Shown here in pieces: positions 43,612-52,154 of a DNA stretch of 64,000 nucleotides. The notes beneath the pieces were generated by a model. That model was not told where the DNA came from. It did not search any database and saw nothing but the letters and a program-made list of their open reading frames with translations. This DNA comes from Streptomyces caeruleatus. Lineage in GTDB: Bacteria > Actinomycetota > Actinomycetes > Streptomycetales > Streptomycetaceae. A program made the position numbers and the translations under genes. Numbering within the stretch: position 1 is the stretch's first letter; each line of letters opens with the position of its first letter. Location of the stretch: contig NZ_KQ948933.1 in the NCBI RefSeq assembly GCF_001514235.1, positions 401,914 to 465,913 of the forward strand, written 5' to 3'.

Positions 43612-43980
43612 GGTGAGTGGGGGCTGGTCGCGCAGTTCCCCGCGCCCCTGAGAGGTACGTGCACCTGAACGCCCCTCTAGGGGCGCGGGGAACTCCGCGA
43701 GCAACCACAAACCACCCGCAGCCGCCCCGCACACCTCGCCGAAGACGCACCCTCAGGGGCGCGGGGAACTGCGCGACCAGCCACGAACCACCCGCAGCCG
43801 CCCACGAACCCCCGCCCCCAGCCGAAGACGCGCTTTCAGGGGCGCGGGGAACTGCGCGACCAGCCACGAACCACCCGCAGCCGCCCCGCACACCTCGCCG
43901 AAGACGCGCCCCCTTAGGGGCGCGGGGAACTGCGCGACCAGCCACAAGCCACCCGCAGCCGCCCCGAAACAGCTGAACCC
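43612..43980. repeat. Array of five copies of the dispersed palindromic repeat
   Basis: One inverted copy (~43612-43654) is followed by four direct copies with the core AGGGGCGCGGGGAACT starting at 43679, 43755, 43838 and 43916 (spacing 76, 83 and 78 bp). Each is followed by GACCAGCCAC...ACCCGCAGCCG. The array fills the convergent gap between the anti-sigma gene and purU, where it may block read-through in both directions. No gene is seen in these 404 bp. Confidence 0.92.
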
Positions 43981-43986
43981 GAGCTC

Positions 43987-44868
43987 CTAGGCGAAAACGA
44001 CCGTCCGTCGCCCGTTCAGCAGGATCCTCCGCTCGGCGTGCCACTTGACGGCCCGAGCCAACGCCTGGCATTCCACATCGCGCCCGATCGCGACCAGCTG
44101 GTCCGGCGTGACGTCGTGCCCGACCCGCTCGACCTCCTGCTCGATGATCGGCCCCTCGTCGAGGTCGGCCGTCACATAGTGCGCCGTCGCGCCGATCAGC
44201 TTCACACCGCGCGTGTGCGCCTGGTGATACGGCTTCGCACCCTTGAAGCTCGGCAGGAAGGAGTGGTGGATGTTGATGATCCGCCCGCTGAGCGCCTTGC
44301 ACAGATCGTCGGAGAGCACCTGCATGTACCGGGCGAGCACGACCAGCTCCACGCCCTGCTCCCGCACGAGCTCCAGCAGCCGCGCCTCCGCCTCCGCCTT
44401 GTTGTCCTTGGTCACCGGGATGTGGTGGAAGGGGATGTCGTACGACCCCACGAGTTCGGCGAAGTCGGTGTGGTTGGAGACCACAGCGGCGATCTCCACA
44501 GGAAGCGCGCCGATCCTGGCGCGGAACAACAGGTCGTTCAGACAGTGCCCGAACTTGCTGACCATCAGCACGACCCGCATCTTCTCCTCGGCCCGATGGA
44601 TCTGCCAGTCCATCTGGAAGGAGTCCCCGATCGCCGCGAAGCTCGCCCGCAGCTTGTCCACCGTCACCGGCGCGTCAGCCGAGAAGTGGACGCGCATGAA
44701 GAACAGTCCCGTGTCGTGGTCACCGAACTGCTGGCTGTCCTCGATGTTGCAGCCGGTCATGAAGAGGTAGCTCGACACGGCGTGCACGATGCCCTGCTTG
44801 TCGGGGCAGGACAGGGTGAGGACGTACTGGTCGGCGGGGACCGCGGATCGGGTGGACTGCTGGTTCAT
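43987..44868 (-). CDS. purU: Formyltetrahydrofolate deformylase
   Basis: 293 aa. PurU hydrolyses 10-formyl-THF to formate and THF, balancing one-carbon pools. The N-terminal ACT domain (VLTLSCPDKQGIVHAVSSYLF, CNIEDSQQFGDHDTGLFFMRV) is followed by the formyltransferase-like catalytic domain with ALPVEIAAVVSNHTDF, INIHHSFLPSFKGAKPYHQA and GATAHYVTADLDEGPIIEQ, so the catalytic Asn-His-Asp set is present. ATG 44868 gives the normal N-terminus. Convergent with the anti-sigma gene across the repeat array. Confidence 0.96.
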   Translation of the reverse strand: MNQQSTRSAVPADQYVLTLSCPDKQGIVHAVSSYLFMTGCNIEDSQQFGDHDTGLFFMRVHFSADAPVTVDKLRASFAAIGDSFQMDWQIHRAEEKMRVVLMVSKFGHCLNDLLFRARIGALPVEIAAVVSNHTDFAELVGSYDIPFHHIPVTKDNKAEAEARLLELVREQGVELVVLARYMQVLSDDLCKALSGRIINIHHSFLPSFKGAKPYHQAHTRGVKLIGATAHYVTADLDEGPIIEQEVERVGHDVTPDQLVAIGRDVECQALARAVKWHAERRILLNGRRTVVFA

Positions 44869-44967
44869 GCAGGACAGGGTCCCATATCCGACCCGCCCGG
44901 CGGACAGTCGTCCCGGCACGCGGTCCGCGTGAACGAACCGCCCGCGCGGACCGCCTACTCGGACTGC

Positions 44968-45468
44968 CTACGCGGACCGCGTCATGATCGCCAGCACTTC
45001 GAGCGTGCGCGGCGGAGCGTCCGGGTCCTCGCCGTCGGCCATGGACATCCGGACATGCGCGTCCCGCGCCGCCCGCACCGCCTCCGGCCAGCCCTGGTTC
45101 GCCAGGTACGCGGAGACCTGCGCGTCCGGGCCGACCTGGTGCATGATCCGCAGCACCCGCAGCACGGCGGTGTCGACGAGCGCTGCCTCCTGCGAGTCAC
45201 GGAAGATCGTCCCGACGTATTTCTCGGCGGACCAGTTGTCCAGCCAGGTGTCCTCGACGAGGCGGTAGACGGCGTCGGTGACGTCGCCGTACCCCTCGAC
45301 GCCGGCCAGCCAGACGTCCCGCTGGAACACCGGGTCGGAGAGCATGTGCAGCGCGGAGCGCACATTGCTGCGCCAGCGCCACCACGGCATGTCGTTGAGT
45401 GGCATGCCGCCCATGGTGGAGGAGCGACGGCCGCGACGGGAAGAGCTATCCGAACCTTGCACGGTCAT
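44968..45468 (-). CDS. SCO4402-family conserved actinobacterial protein
   Basis: A 166-aa cytosolic protein, mostly helical, matching the uncharacterised SCO4402 family: MPLNDMPWWRWRSNVRSALHMLSDP ... WLAGVEGYGDVTDAVYRLVEDTWLDNWSAEKYV ... VLRIMHQVGPDAQVSAYL. No catalytic motif recognised. ATG 45468 is chosen for GAGGGGGA ~11 nt upstream. It lies directly upstream of purU on the same strand, a link that seems conserved in Streptomyces, but no function follows from it. Confidence 0.85.
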   Translation of the reverse strand: MTVQGSDSSSRRGRRSSTMGGMPLNDMPWWRWRSNVRSALHMLSDPVFQRDVWLAGVEGYGDVTDAVYRLVEDTWLDNWSAEKYVGTIFRDSQEAALVDTAVLRVLRIMHQVGPDAQVSAYLANQGWPEAVRAARDAHVRMSMADGEDPDAPPRTLEVLAIMTRSA

Positions 45469-45585
45469 CGATCGTACGTTCCCCCTCACAGGTGTCTCAC
45501 CGACCCCCGTAATTCACCTTCCCGTCACTGAAGGATAACCAAGGGTCACGCTCGGGTTAGCGGTGTGGCGGAATCGTGCGTATCC

Positions 45586-46896
45586 ATGACCGGCAGGCGA
45601 CGCACCCGCAGCACCGTCCTCCCCACGATCACCAACCGGCCCGTCCGAGCCTCCGCACGCGGTGCGGCGGCACTGGTGGCGTGTGCGTCGCTGGTCGCCG
45701 GATGCGGTGTCATCCCCGGTACCACGGGGGGTTCCGGGGATGACACGATCACCGTGATGACCTGGGCCCCGGAGAACACCAAGTCGACCAACAAACCCGG
45801 AATGCCCGCCCTCGCGCAGGCCTACGCGCGTTGGATCAACGCCCACGGCGGCCTCGGCGGCCGCAAGCTCAAGGTCCTCACCTGCAACGACCACAACGAC
45901 AGCGTGGCCGCCGCCGCCTGCGCCGACCGCGCGATCGAGGAGAACGTCGTCGCGGTCGTCGGCTCCTACAGCCAGTACGGCGACTCCTTCCTGCCCTCGC
46001 TGGAGGGCGCCGGCATCCCGTACATAGGCGGCTACGGCATCACCAACGCCGAGTTCACCAGCCCGCTCTCCTACCCCGTCAACGGCGGCCAGCCCACCCT
46101 CCTGGCCGGCCTCGGCCGCGAACTGGCCCGCACCTGCGGCCCCGTCGCGCTGGTACGCCCCGACAGCATCGCGGGCGACGAGCTGCCGCCGCTGCTCAAC
46201 TCCGGCCTCCGCGCGGGAAAACACCCGTCCGCGGGCGACCAGCTGGCCGACGAGGACGCCACCGAGTACGGCAGCCAGTCGGAGCGGGCGCTCCGGTACT
46301 CCACCACCGGCCTCACCGAACGGGGCTGTGTGGTGCCCGCCCTCGGCGACCGCACCACCACCTTCATGGACTCCTTCCGGCGCTCCCGCGAGGACTACAC
46401 CGACGTCCGCACCGCCACCGTTTTCGGCAGCGTCGACCAGACCGTGATCAACGCCAACGGCGGGGCGTCCAGCCCGTACGAGGGCTCGTACATCACCGGC
46501 TGGTACCCCGTCGCGAGCGACGCGCGCTGGGACCCGATGAAGAAGGTGATCAGCGAGCAGGCCTTCGGCGACAACCGCATCGACCCCGCGGACGCCGGCG
46601 TACAGACCACGTGGATCGCTTACACGGTCTTCAAGAAGGTCGTCGAGTCGCTGGGCGACAACGCCGTGACCGCCGACTCCGTGCGCGGCGCCCTGAACAA
46701 GGGCCTGAAGGTCTCCACCGGCGGGCTCACCCCGACGCTCCAGTGGAAGTTCCAGGACGTCCTCGCCTCCGTCGGCTACCCCCGGCTGGTCAACCGCAAG
46801 GTGAGCCTCCAGGTCGTACGCGAGGGCAGGCTGGTGGCGGCCCGCAAGAACTTCATCGACGTGACGAGGACGCTGCAGAGCGCCGAGCTGAACTGA
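45586..46896 (+). CDS. Type I periplasmic-binding-fold lipoprotein (ABC substrate-binding)
   Basis: 436 aa. The signal peptide ends in lipobox LVAGC, so it is lipid-anchored. The mature part is a LivJ-type two-lobed domain: ITVMTWAPENTKSTNKPGMPALAQAYARWINAHGGLGGRKLKVLTCNDHND, VVAVVGSYSQYGDSFLPSLEGAGIPYIGGYG, and GVQTTWIAYTVFKKVVESLG near the C-terminus. It binds an amino acid or related small ligand outside the membrane. No ABC permease or ATPase gene is adjacent, so it may be an orphan sensor-type binding protein. Confidence 0.9.
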   Translation: MTGRRRTRSTVLPTITNRPVRASARGAAALVACASLVAGCGVIPGTTGGSGDDTITVMTWAPENTKSTNKPGMPALAQAYARWINAHGGLGGRKLKVLTCNDHNDSVAAAACADRAIEENVVAVVGSYSQYGDSFLPSLEGAGIPYIGGYGITNAEFTSPLSYPVNGGQPTLLAGLGRELARTCGPVALVRPDSIAGDELPPLLNSGLRAGKHPSAGDQLADEDATEYGSQSERALRYSTTGLTERGCVVPALGDRTTTFMDSFRRSREDYTDVRTATVFGSVDQTVINANGGASSPYEGSYITGWYPVASDARWDPMKKVISEQAFGDNRIDPADAGVQTTWIAYTVFKKVVESLGDNAVTADSVRGALNKGLKVSTGGLTPTLQWKFQDVLASVGYPRLVNRKVSLQVVREGRLVAARKNFIDVTRTLQSAELN

Positions 46897-46934
46897 CCGC
46901 CCGGCGCCTGGCCCCCGCCGTCCGGGGCGGCGCC

Positions 46935-48749
46935 CTACAGCTGGGTCGGCTGCCGCTCGGTCAGCCCGTACTTCTTGGCGATGCCGTTCCACAGCTGAGC
47001 GGCCGATTTCTTCTGCTCGCTGGCCGTGCCGCTGGCCCGGTTGCCGGCCTGGGTCTGGCTGGTGGAGCGGGCCTGGCCCTTCTTGCAGAGCTGTTTCTTC
47101 TTGGCCGCCACCTGCTCCGCCCACGCCGCGTAGTGGTTGTCGGCGGACGCCGACGCCTGCCACGCCTTGGTCAGCGCGGTGGTCAGCTCGGTGTGGCTCG
47201 GGAGCTGGTCGACGGAGAGCTTGGACAGGTCGGTGACCAGCTGGTTGCGCTGCTTGGCCGCACCCCGCAGATCGGTGGCGGCCTGCGCGAGGTTGCCGCA
47301 GGACTTCACGGCGGCCACCGCGTTGATCACGGCGGTACGACTGTCACCGCTGTCCGCCAGCAGCTTGTCCAGGGCGACCGCCTGCTGCTCGGCCGGGTCC
47401 TCGGACGGCGACGGGGAACCCTCGGTCGCCGGAGCCGTCGCGGAGACCGGCCGGTTGTCGTCGCCGCCCTTCGGGTCCTCCCCGCCCCCACCGGCGAGCA
47501 TCGCGCCCGCGCCGATACCGAGGACGGCGATGCCCACGCCGACGGCGGCCATGAGCGGCACCCGGGATCCCGTACGACGGCCCCCGCGGCCTCCCTCGCC
47601 GATGGCGTCGTCGTTCGCCCCGTGGGGACCGGGCTGTCCGTGCGGGCCGGGCGGGAAGTAGCCCGTCTCGCGCGCACCCTGCGGCTGCGGCTGCTGGAAG
47701 CGCGGCAGCTGCTGGGTGGCGGCGGCCGGGGCCTGACCGCCCGGCTCACTGCGGAAGAGGTTGTCGAAGTCGGAGAGCGGCTGCCGCCCCGGCCCCGGCT
47801 GGGGCGCCCCGCCCGGCTGCCCGGTCACGGGCGGGAGGTACTGAGTGGCGTCGGCGTCGGATCCGGCCGGCATCCCGCCGGTGGGGCCCGGGGCACCGCC
47901 GCCCTGCCGTGCCCGCCCCAGGATCTGCGTGCTCTCACCGGGCGCCTCGGGCGGCAGCGCCCCGGGCCCCACCGGCGGGATGTACTGCGTCGCCCCTTCG
48001 TCCGCGGGGGTCGCGGCGACGGGCGGTATGTACTGGGTGGCGCCCTCGTCGGCCGGAGGCAACGGCGCCCCGAAGCCACCGGCACCGGCCTGTGGCAGCG
48101 GCGCGGCGGGCGGCAGCGGCGCGCTCGGGCCGGCCGGCTGGGCAGGCGGCAGCGCACCGTCGAAGCCGGGAGCACCGTACGCCTGGCCGCCACCCTGACC
48201 GTACGGCGGCTGCTGCTGGGGCTGGGGCTGGGGCGGGTACTGCTGCTGCGCCGGCAGCGGCGATCCGCCGGCCGGCGCCCCATGGCCGTACGCAGGCGTG
48301 CCCTGCGGCCCGCCCTGCACTCCCCCGCCGTACGACACGCCCTCCGGCGGCAACGGCTGCGAGGGCGCACCCCCGGCGTCCGGCGCCGCACCCCACGGGT
48401 CCGGCGACGGCGAGGCTCCGGCGTGTCCGCCCTGGTACGGCTGCTGCGGTTCCTGTCCGCTCCAGGACTGGCCGGGTGGCGTGCCCCAGGACTGGACCGG
48501 CGCGGCCTGCGGTTGCGGCGAGGTCTCCTGCGGGGTCTGCTCGGGTCCCCAGGGGTTGCCCCAGGACTGGCCGCCCGGCGGTGCCGAGGGCTGGGGCGTG
48601 GTCGGCGGGGTGGGCGGCACCGGCGTCGGCCCGCCGCCCTGCCCGCCGGTCATGCCCGGCAGCAACGGCTCACCGCCGTCGGAGGGCAGCACGATGCCTT
48701 CGCGCGCGGGTCGCGCCGAGGGCTCCTCGCCCCGTCCACTCTGCGTCAC
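46935..48749 (-). CDS. Pro/Gln/Gly-rich single-pass membrane protein
   Basis: 604 aa. Residues 1 to ~390 are low-complexity Pro/Gln/Gly with recurring GATQYIPPV or DATQYLPPV motifs (at least three). Then a basic patch and one membrane helix (VPLMAAVGVGIAVLGIGAGAMLA) lead to an external domain of ~180 aa: AVALDKLLADSGDSRTAVINAVAAVKSCGNLAQAATDLRGA and a helical bundle ending in QLWNGIAKKYGLTERQPTQL. The ATQYIPPV repeats resemble FHA or SH3-like ligand motifs and kinase-substrate Thr sites, but this is inference. GTG 48749 has AGGAGT upstream. Confidence 0.82.
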   Translation of the reverse strand: MTQSGRGEEPSARPAREGIVLPSDGGEPLLPGMTGGQGGGPTPVPPTPPTTPQPSAPPGGQSWGNPWGPEQTPQETSPQPQAAPVQSWGTPPGQSWSGQEPQQPYQGGHAGASPSPDPWGAAPDAGGAPSQPLPPEGVSYGGGVQGGPQGTPAYGHGAPAGGSPLPAQQQYPPQPQPQQQPPYGQGGGQAYGAPGFDGALPPAQPAGPSAPLPPAAPLPQAGAGGFGAPLPPADEGATQYIPPVAATPADEGATQYIPPVGPGALPPEAPGESTQILGRARQGGGAPGPTGGMPAGSDADATQYLPPVTGQPGGAPQPGPGRQPLSDFDNLFRSEPGGQAPAAATQQLPRFQQPQPQGARETGYFPPGPHGQPGPHGANDDAIGEGGRGGRRTGSRVPLMAAVGVGIAVLGIGAGAMLAGGGGEDPKGGDDNRPVSATAPATEGSPSPSEDPAEQQAVALDKLLADSGDSRTAVINAVAAVKSCGNLAQAATDLRGAAKQRNQLVTDLSKLSVDQLPSHTELTTALTKAWQASASADNHYAAWAEQVAAKKKQLCKKGQARSTSQTQAGNRASGTASEQKKSAAQLWNGIAKKYGLTERQPTQL

Positions 48750-48951
48750 CGGGACTCCTACTAATGGGGGACCTTGTGAATCGTCGGCTCACGCTACCGG
48801 GTCCGCCGATCCGCGTGCTACGCAGCTCAGGACGTGACCTGCATCGCTGTGACCGCCGTAACAATCACGGCCCCCCATCCGCTACATACGCCTCCCTTTC
48901 CCCACCGGCGCCTTCATTTCCCTGCCGTTCACGCCCTCGTGCCCCTTGGTT

Positions 48952-50337
48952 TCACGCCGCTGCCTGAAGATCCAGTCGCGCCCCGAACTCCCTTACCACG
49001 GGCTCCTCCCTAAACGGCTCCAGTCGCTGCTGGAAGTCGTCCAGGTACTCGGCGCCCCGGTTGGACCGCAGGGTCTCCAGCAGTTCCACGGCCTTCAGCC
49101 CGGTGTGGCAGGCCTGTTCGATCTCGCGCTGCTGCACCTGTGCCGTGGCGAGCAGCACATAGCCGATCGCCCGGCGCCGCGCCTTGGTCTGCGGGAGCCC
49201 GGCCAGCGACTCCTCCGCGGCCCGCGCCGCCGCCTCGGCCTGGCCGAGGTCACGGTGGCAGTGCGCCAACTCGTCGGCGAGATAGGCCTCGTCGAAGTGC
49301 GCGATCCAGGCCGGGTCGTCCCCGGACTCGGCGTCCGCGCTCTCCAGCGCGGTCACGGCCCGCCCGGACGCCGTCTGGGCGGCCCGCGCGTCACCCATCA
49401 GCGCATGCCCTCGCGCCTCGGCCGCATGGAACATGGCCTCCGCGCGCGGGGTCACACGCCCCCGCGCCCCCTCCTGCGCCGCCCGCGCCAACTGCGAGAT
49501 CTCACGCGGGTTTCCGAGCTGCGCGGCGAGGTGGCTCATGGAGGCGGCCAGCACGTACCCGCCGTACCCCCGGTCTCCGGCCGCCTGCGCGAGGCGCAGC
49601 GCCTGGATGTAGTACCGCTGGGCGAGGCCCGGTTGGCCGGTGTCGACGGCCATGTACCCGGCGAGCTCGGTCAACCGCGCGACGGCGGCGAAGAGTTCCC
49701 GCCCGACCGCCTCCCGGTACGAGCCGGCCAGCAGCCCGGAGACGACGCTGTTCAGGTAGTGCACGACGACCGGGCGCACATGCCCGCTGCCGTACTGGTG
49801 ATCAAGGTCTACGAGCGCCTGCGTCATCGCCCGCACGGCCTGCACGTCGGACTGCCCCACGCGCGGCCCCGCCGAGCGCGACACCTGTGAGTCCGGCGAC
49901 GAGATCAGCCAGTCGCGGCTGGGCTCGACCAGCGCGGACGCGGCGACGGAGGAGCCGGACAGGAAGTCCCGGCGCCCCACGTCGCTGCGCCACAGCTCGC
50001 AGACCTGCTCGATGGCCCCCAGTACCGTCGGCGAGAACTGGAGACCGACGCCGGACGCGAGGTTCTTGCCGTTGGCCATGCCGATCTCGTCGATCGTGAC
50101 CGTACGGCCCAGCTTGCGGCCGAGTGCCTCCGCGATGATCGCCGGCGCCCGCCCCCTCGGCTGCTGTCCGCGCAGCCAACGTGCCACCGACGTCTTGTCG
50201 TAGCGCAGATCGAGGCCGTGCTCGGCGCCGCACATGTTGACCCGGCGGGCCAGCCCGGCGTTCGAGCAGCCCGCTTCCTGGATGAGCGCCTGCAGCCGTT
50301 CGTTCGGCTGTCGCGCGACGAGAGGCCTTGCGGCCAT
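48952..50337 (-). CDS. XRE/TPR transcriptional regulator (NsdA-like)
   Basis: 461 aa. An N-terminal XRE-like HTH (LQALIQEAGCSNAGLARRVNMCGAEHGLDLRYDKTSVARWLRG) is followed by ~330 residues of TPR-type helical repeats (LAGYMAVDTGQPGLAQRYYIQALRLAQAAGD, AMFHAAEARGHALMGDARAAQ). The layout is that of Streptomyces Nsd-type proteins, known negative regulators of development and antibiotic production. ATG 50337 gives the conserved MAARPLVARQPNERLQAL start. The divergent 327-bp gap to the primase-like gene contains both promoters and nothing else recognised. Confidence 0.88.
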   Translation of the reverse strand: MAARPLVARQPNERLQALIQEAGCSNAGLARRVNMCGAEHGLDLRYDKTSVARWLRGQQPRGRAPAIIAEALGRKLGRTVTIDEIGMANGKNLASGVGLQFSPTVLGAIEQVCELWRSDVGRRDFLSGSSVAASALVEPSRDWLISSPDSQVSRSAGPRVGQSDVQAVRAMTQALVDLDHQYGSGHVRPVVVHYLNSVVSGLLAGSYREAVGRELFAAVARLTELAGYMAVDTGQPGLAQRYYIQALRLAQAAGDRGYGGYVLAASMSHLAAQLGNPREISQLARAAQEGARGRVTPRAEAMFHAAEARGHALMGDARAAQTASGRAVTALESADAESGDDPAWIAHFDEAYLADELAHCHRDLGQAEAAARAAEESLAGLPQTKARRRAIGYVLLATAQVQQREIEQACHTGLKAVELLETLRSNRGAEYLDDFQQRLEPFREEPVVREFGARLDLQAAA

Positions 50338-50664
50338 GGCGTACCCCCTGTGGCTGCGGTGCCTGCCCACGCACCGAGTTGACGTGTCGTTCACGGCGGG
50401 AATCCGGCGCGGGGCACTGGCTGCGCACCACAGGTTTCCGGCCGTGAAGATCAATGCCCCGTCGACATACCGAAAATGCGAGGCTTGCGAGGATTGCCGG
50501 GGTAAAGGCGTCAGCCGACCCCACAGTGGGCTACCCAGCTCCGACCACGGATCCTCCCGCGCGCCCCCACACATGCACCCATGCGCCCCAGATGAGGAAT
50601 CAATGCTCCTCCCCCGCGCGCGCTACCCCCGTAACTACAGGTGGGTGCGGGAGTTGTGTTGGGC

Positions 50665-51318
50665 GTGGAAGAGACGATCCCGGCCACCGAAGCCGCACAG
50701 ATTCCGAAGCAGCGCGGGGAAACGCTGCTGGAGACCGCCGTTCGCTATGCCGAGGAGCGTCACTGGGACGTGTTTCCAGGGACCTGGCTGGAAGCCGTCG
50801 ACGGCGTGCAGCTCTGCTCCTGCGAAGACGCCGCGTGCCCCGCGCCCGGCGCGCACCCCGCGCGCCCCGACTGGGAGACGCAGGCGACCGGGAGCGCGAC
50901 GGTCGCACGCCGGATGTGGCAGAAGCAGCCGAACGCGTCGATCCTGCTGCCGACGGGGCGCACCTTCGACGCGATTTCCGTCCCGGAGACCGCGGGGTTT
51001 CTCGCGCTGGCCCGGATGGAGCGGATGGAGCTGACGCTCGGGCCGGTGACGTTGACGCCGGATCGCCGGATGCACTTCTTCGTGTTGCCGGGTGCGTCGG
51101 TGAAGGTTCCCGATCTGGTGCGCAAGCTGGGGTGGTCGGTCGGGTCGCTGGATCTGGTCGCGCTCGGCGAGGGGGCGTGGGTGGCCGGGCCGCCGACGCG
51201 GTTCGGGTCGCGGGGGGCTGTGCAGTGGGCCTGCCGGCCGACGCCGGCGAATCGGTGGTTGCCAGATGCGGAGGAGTTGATCTCGCCGCTCGCCTATGCG
51301 TGTGGGCGCGACAGGTAG
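50665..51318 (+). CDS. Bifunctional DNA primase/polymerase-like domain protein
   Basis: About 217 aa of the AEP/prim-pol type found widely in Streptomyces as a stand-alone domain: ETLLETAVRYAEERHWDVFPGTWLEA, CSCEDAACPAPGAHPARPDW (the CGxxGKHP-like zinc segment), VARRMWQKQPNASILLPTG and WVAGPPTRFGSRGAVQWACRP. Catalytic Asp residues are not obvious, so it may be non-catalytic. GTG 50665 (VEETIPATE) is used; GTG 50641 is an upstream alternative. Divergent from the XRE regulator. Confidence 0.82.
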   Translation: MEETIPATEAAQIPKQRGETLLETAVRYAEERHWDVFPGTWLEAVDGVQLCSCEDAACPAPGAHPARPDWETQATGSATVARRMWQKQPNASILLPTGRTFDAISVPETAGFLALARMERMELTLGPVTLTPDRRMHFFVLPGASVKVPDLVRKLGWSVGSLDLVALGEGAWVAGPPTRFGSRGAVQWACRPTPANRWLPDAEELISPLAYACGRDR

Positions 51319-51329
51319 TACGGCGACCG

Positions 51330-51376
51330 CGGGTTGCCTGTGGCTTGTCGCGCAGTTCCCCGCGCCCCTTTAGGTT
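51330..51376 (-). repeat. Dispersed palindromic repeat, inverted copy
   Basis: TGTGGCTTGTCGCGCAGTTC followed by CCCGCGCCCCTTTA is the reverse complement of the short-form repeat. It lies between the primase-like gene and the ABC ATPase gene, 8-54 nt before the ATPase start. Confidence 0.85.
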
Positions 51377-51383
51377 GGCAATC

Positions 51384-52154
51384 ATGACGTCGGCCGTGAG
51401 TGTGCGTGGGCTCTGGAAGCGGTTCGGGCAGCAAGTCGCCGTTGCCGGGATCGATCTGGAGTTGCCCGCGGGGAAGTTCATCGGGCTCGTGGGGCCCAAC
51501 GGAGCCGGGAAGACCACCACCCTCTCCATGGTGACCGGGCTGCTCAGGCCCGATGGCGGGTCCGTCTCGGTCGTCGGGCACGACGTCTGGCGGGACCCCG
51601 TCGAGGTGAAGGCACGCATCGGAGTGCTGCCCGAAGGGCTTCGGCTCTTCGAGCGGCTCTCCGGGCGGGAGTTGCTCGCGTACTCGGGGCGGTTGCGCGG
51701 GCTTCCCGGTGCCGAGGTCGACAAGCGGGCCACGCAGTTGCTGGACGTCCTCGATCTGGCGGGGGCGCAGCACAAGCTGGTCGTCGACTACTCGACCGGC
51801 ATGCGCAAGAAGATCGGGCTCGCGGCCGCGCTTCTGCACAACCCCGAAGTGCTGTTCCTGGACGAGCCGTTCGAGGGCGTCGACCCCGTCTCCGCCCAGA
51901 CCATCCGGGGCGTCCTGGAGCGCTACACCGCCTCCGGTGCGACGGTTGTCTTCTCCTCCCATGTCATGGAGCTCGTCGAGTCGCTGTGCGACTGGGTCGC
52001 CGTCATGGCCGCCGGACGCATCCGCGCCCACGGAACCCTCGCCGAGGTGCGCGGAGACGCGGCCTCGCTGCAGCAGGCGTTCCTCGAACTCGTCGGCGCG
52101 CACGGCCGCGACGCGGGCACGGACCTGGACTGGCTGGGCGGCGGGGCGCGATGA
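51384..52154 (+). CDS. ABC transporter ATP-binding protein
   Basis: 256 aa. Walker A LVGPNGAGKTTTLSMVTGLL, signature YSTGMRKKIGLAAALLHNP, Walker B EVLFLDEPFEGVDP and H-loop FSSHVMELVE are all present. It energises the permease encoded by the overlapping next gene (ATGA). No Shine-Dalgarno is evident, and a dispersed repeat ends 8 nt upstream. Confidence 0.95.
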   Translation: MTSAVSVRGLWKRFGQQVAVAGIDLELPAGKFIGLVGPNGAGKTTTLSMVTGLLRPDGGSVSVVGHDVWRDPVEVKARIGVLPEGLRLFERLSGRELLAYSGRLRGLPGAEVDKRATQLLDVLDLAGAQHKLVVDYSTGMRKKIGLAAALLHNPEVLFLDEPFEGVDPVSAQTIRGVLERYTASGATVVFSSHVMELVESLCDWVAVMAAGRIRAHGTLAEVRGDAASLQQAFLELVGAHGRDAGTDLDWLGGGAR

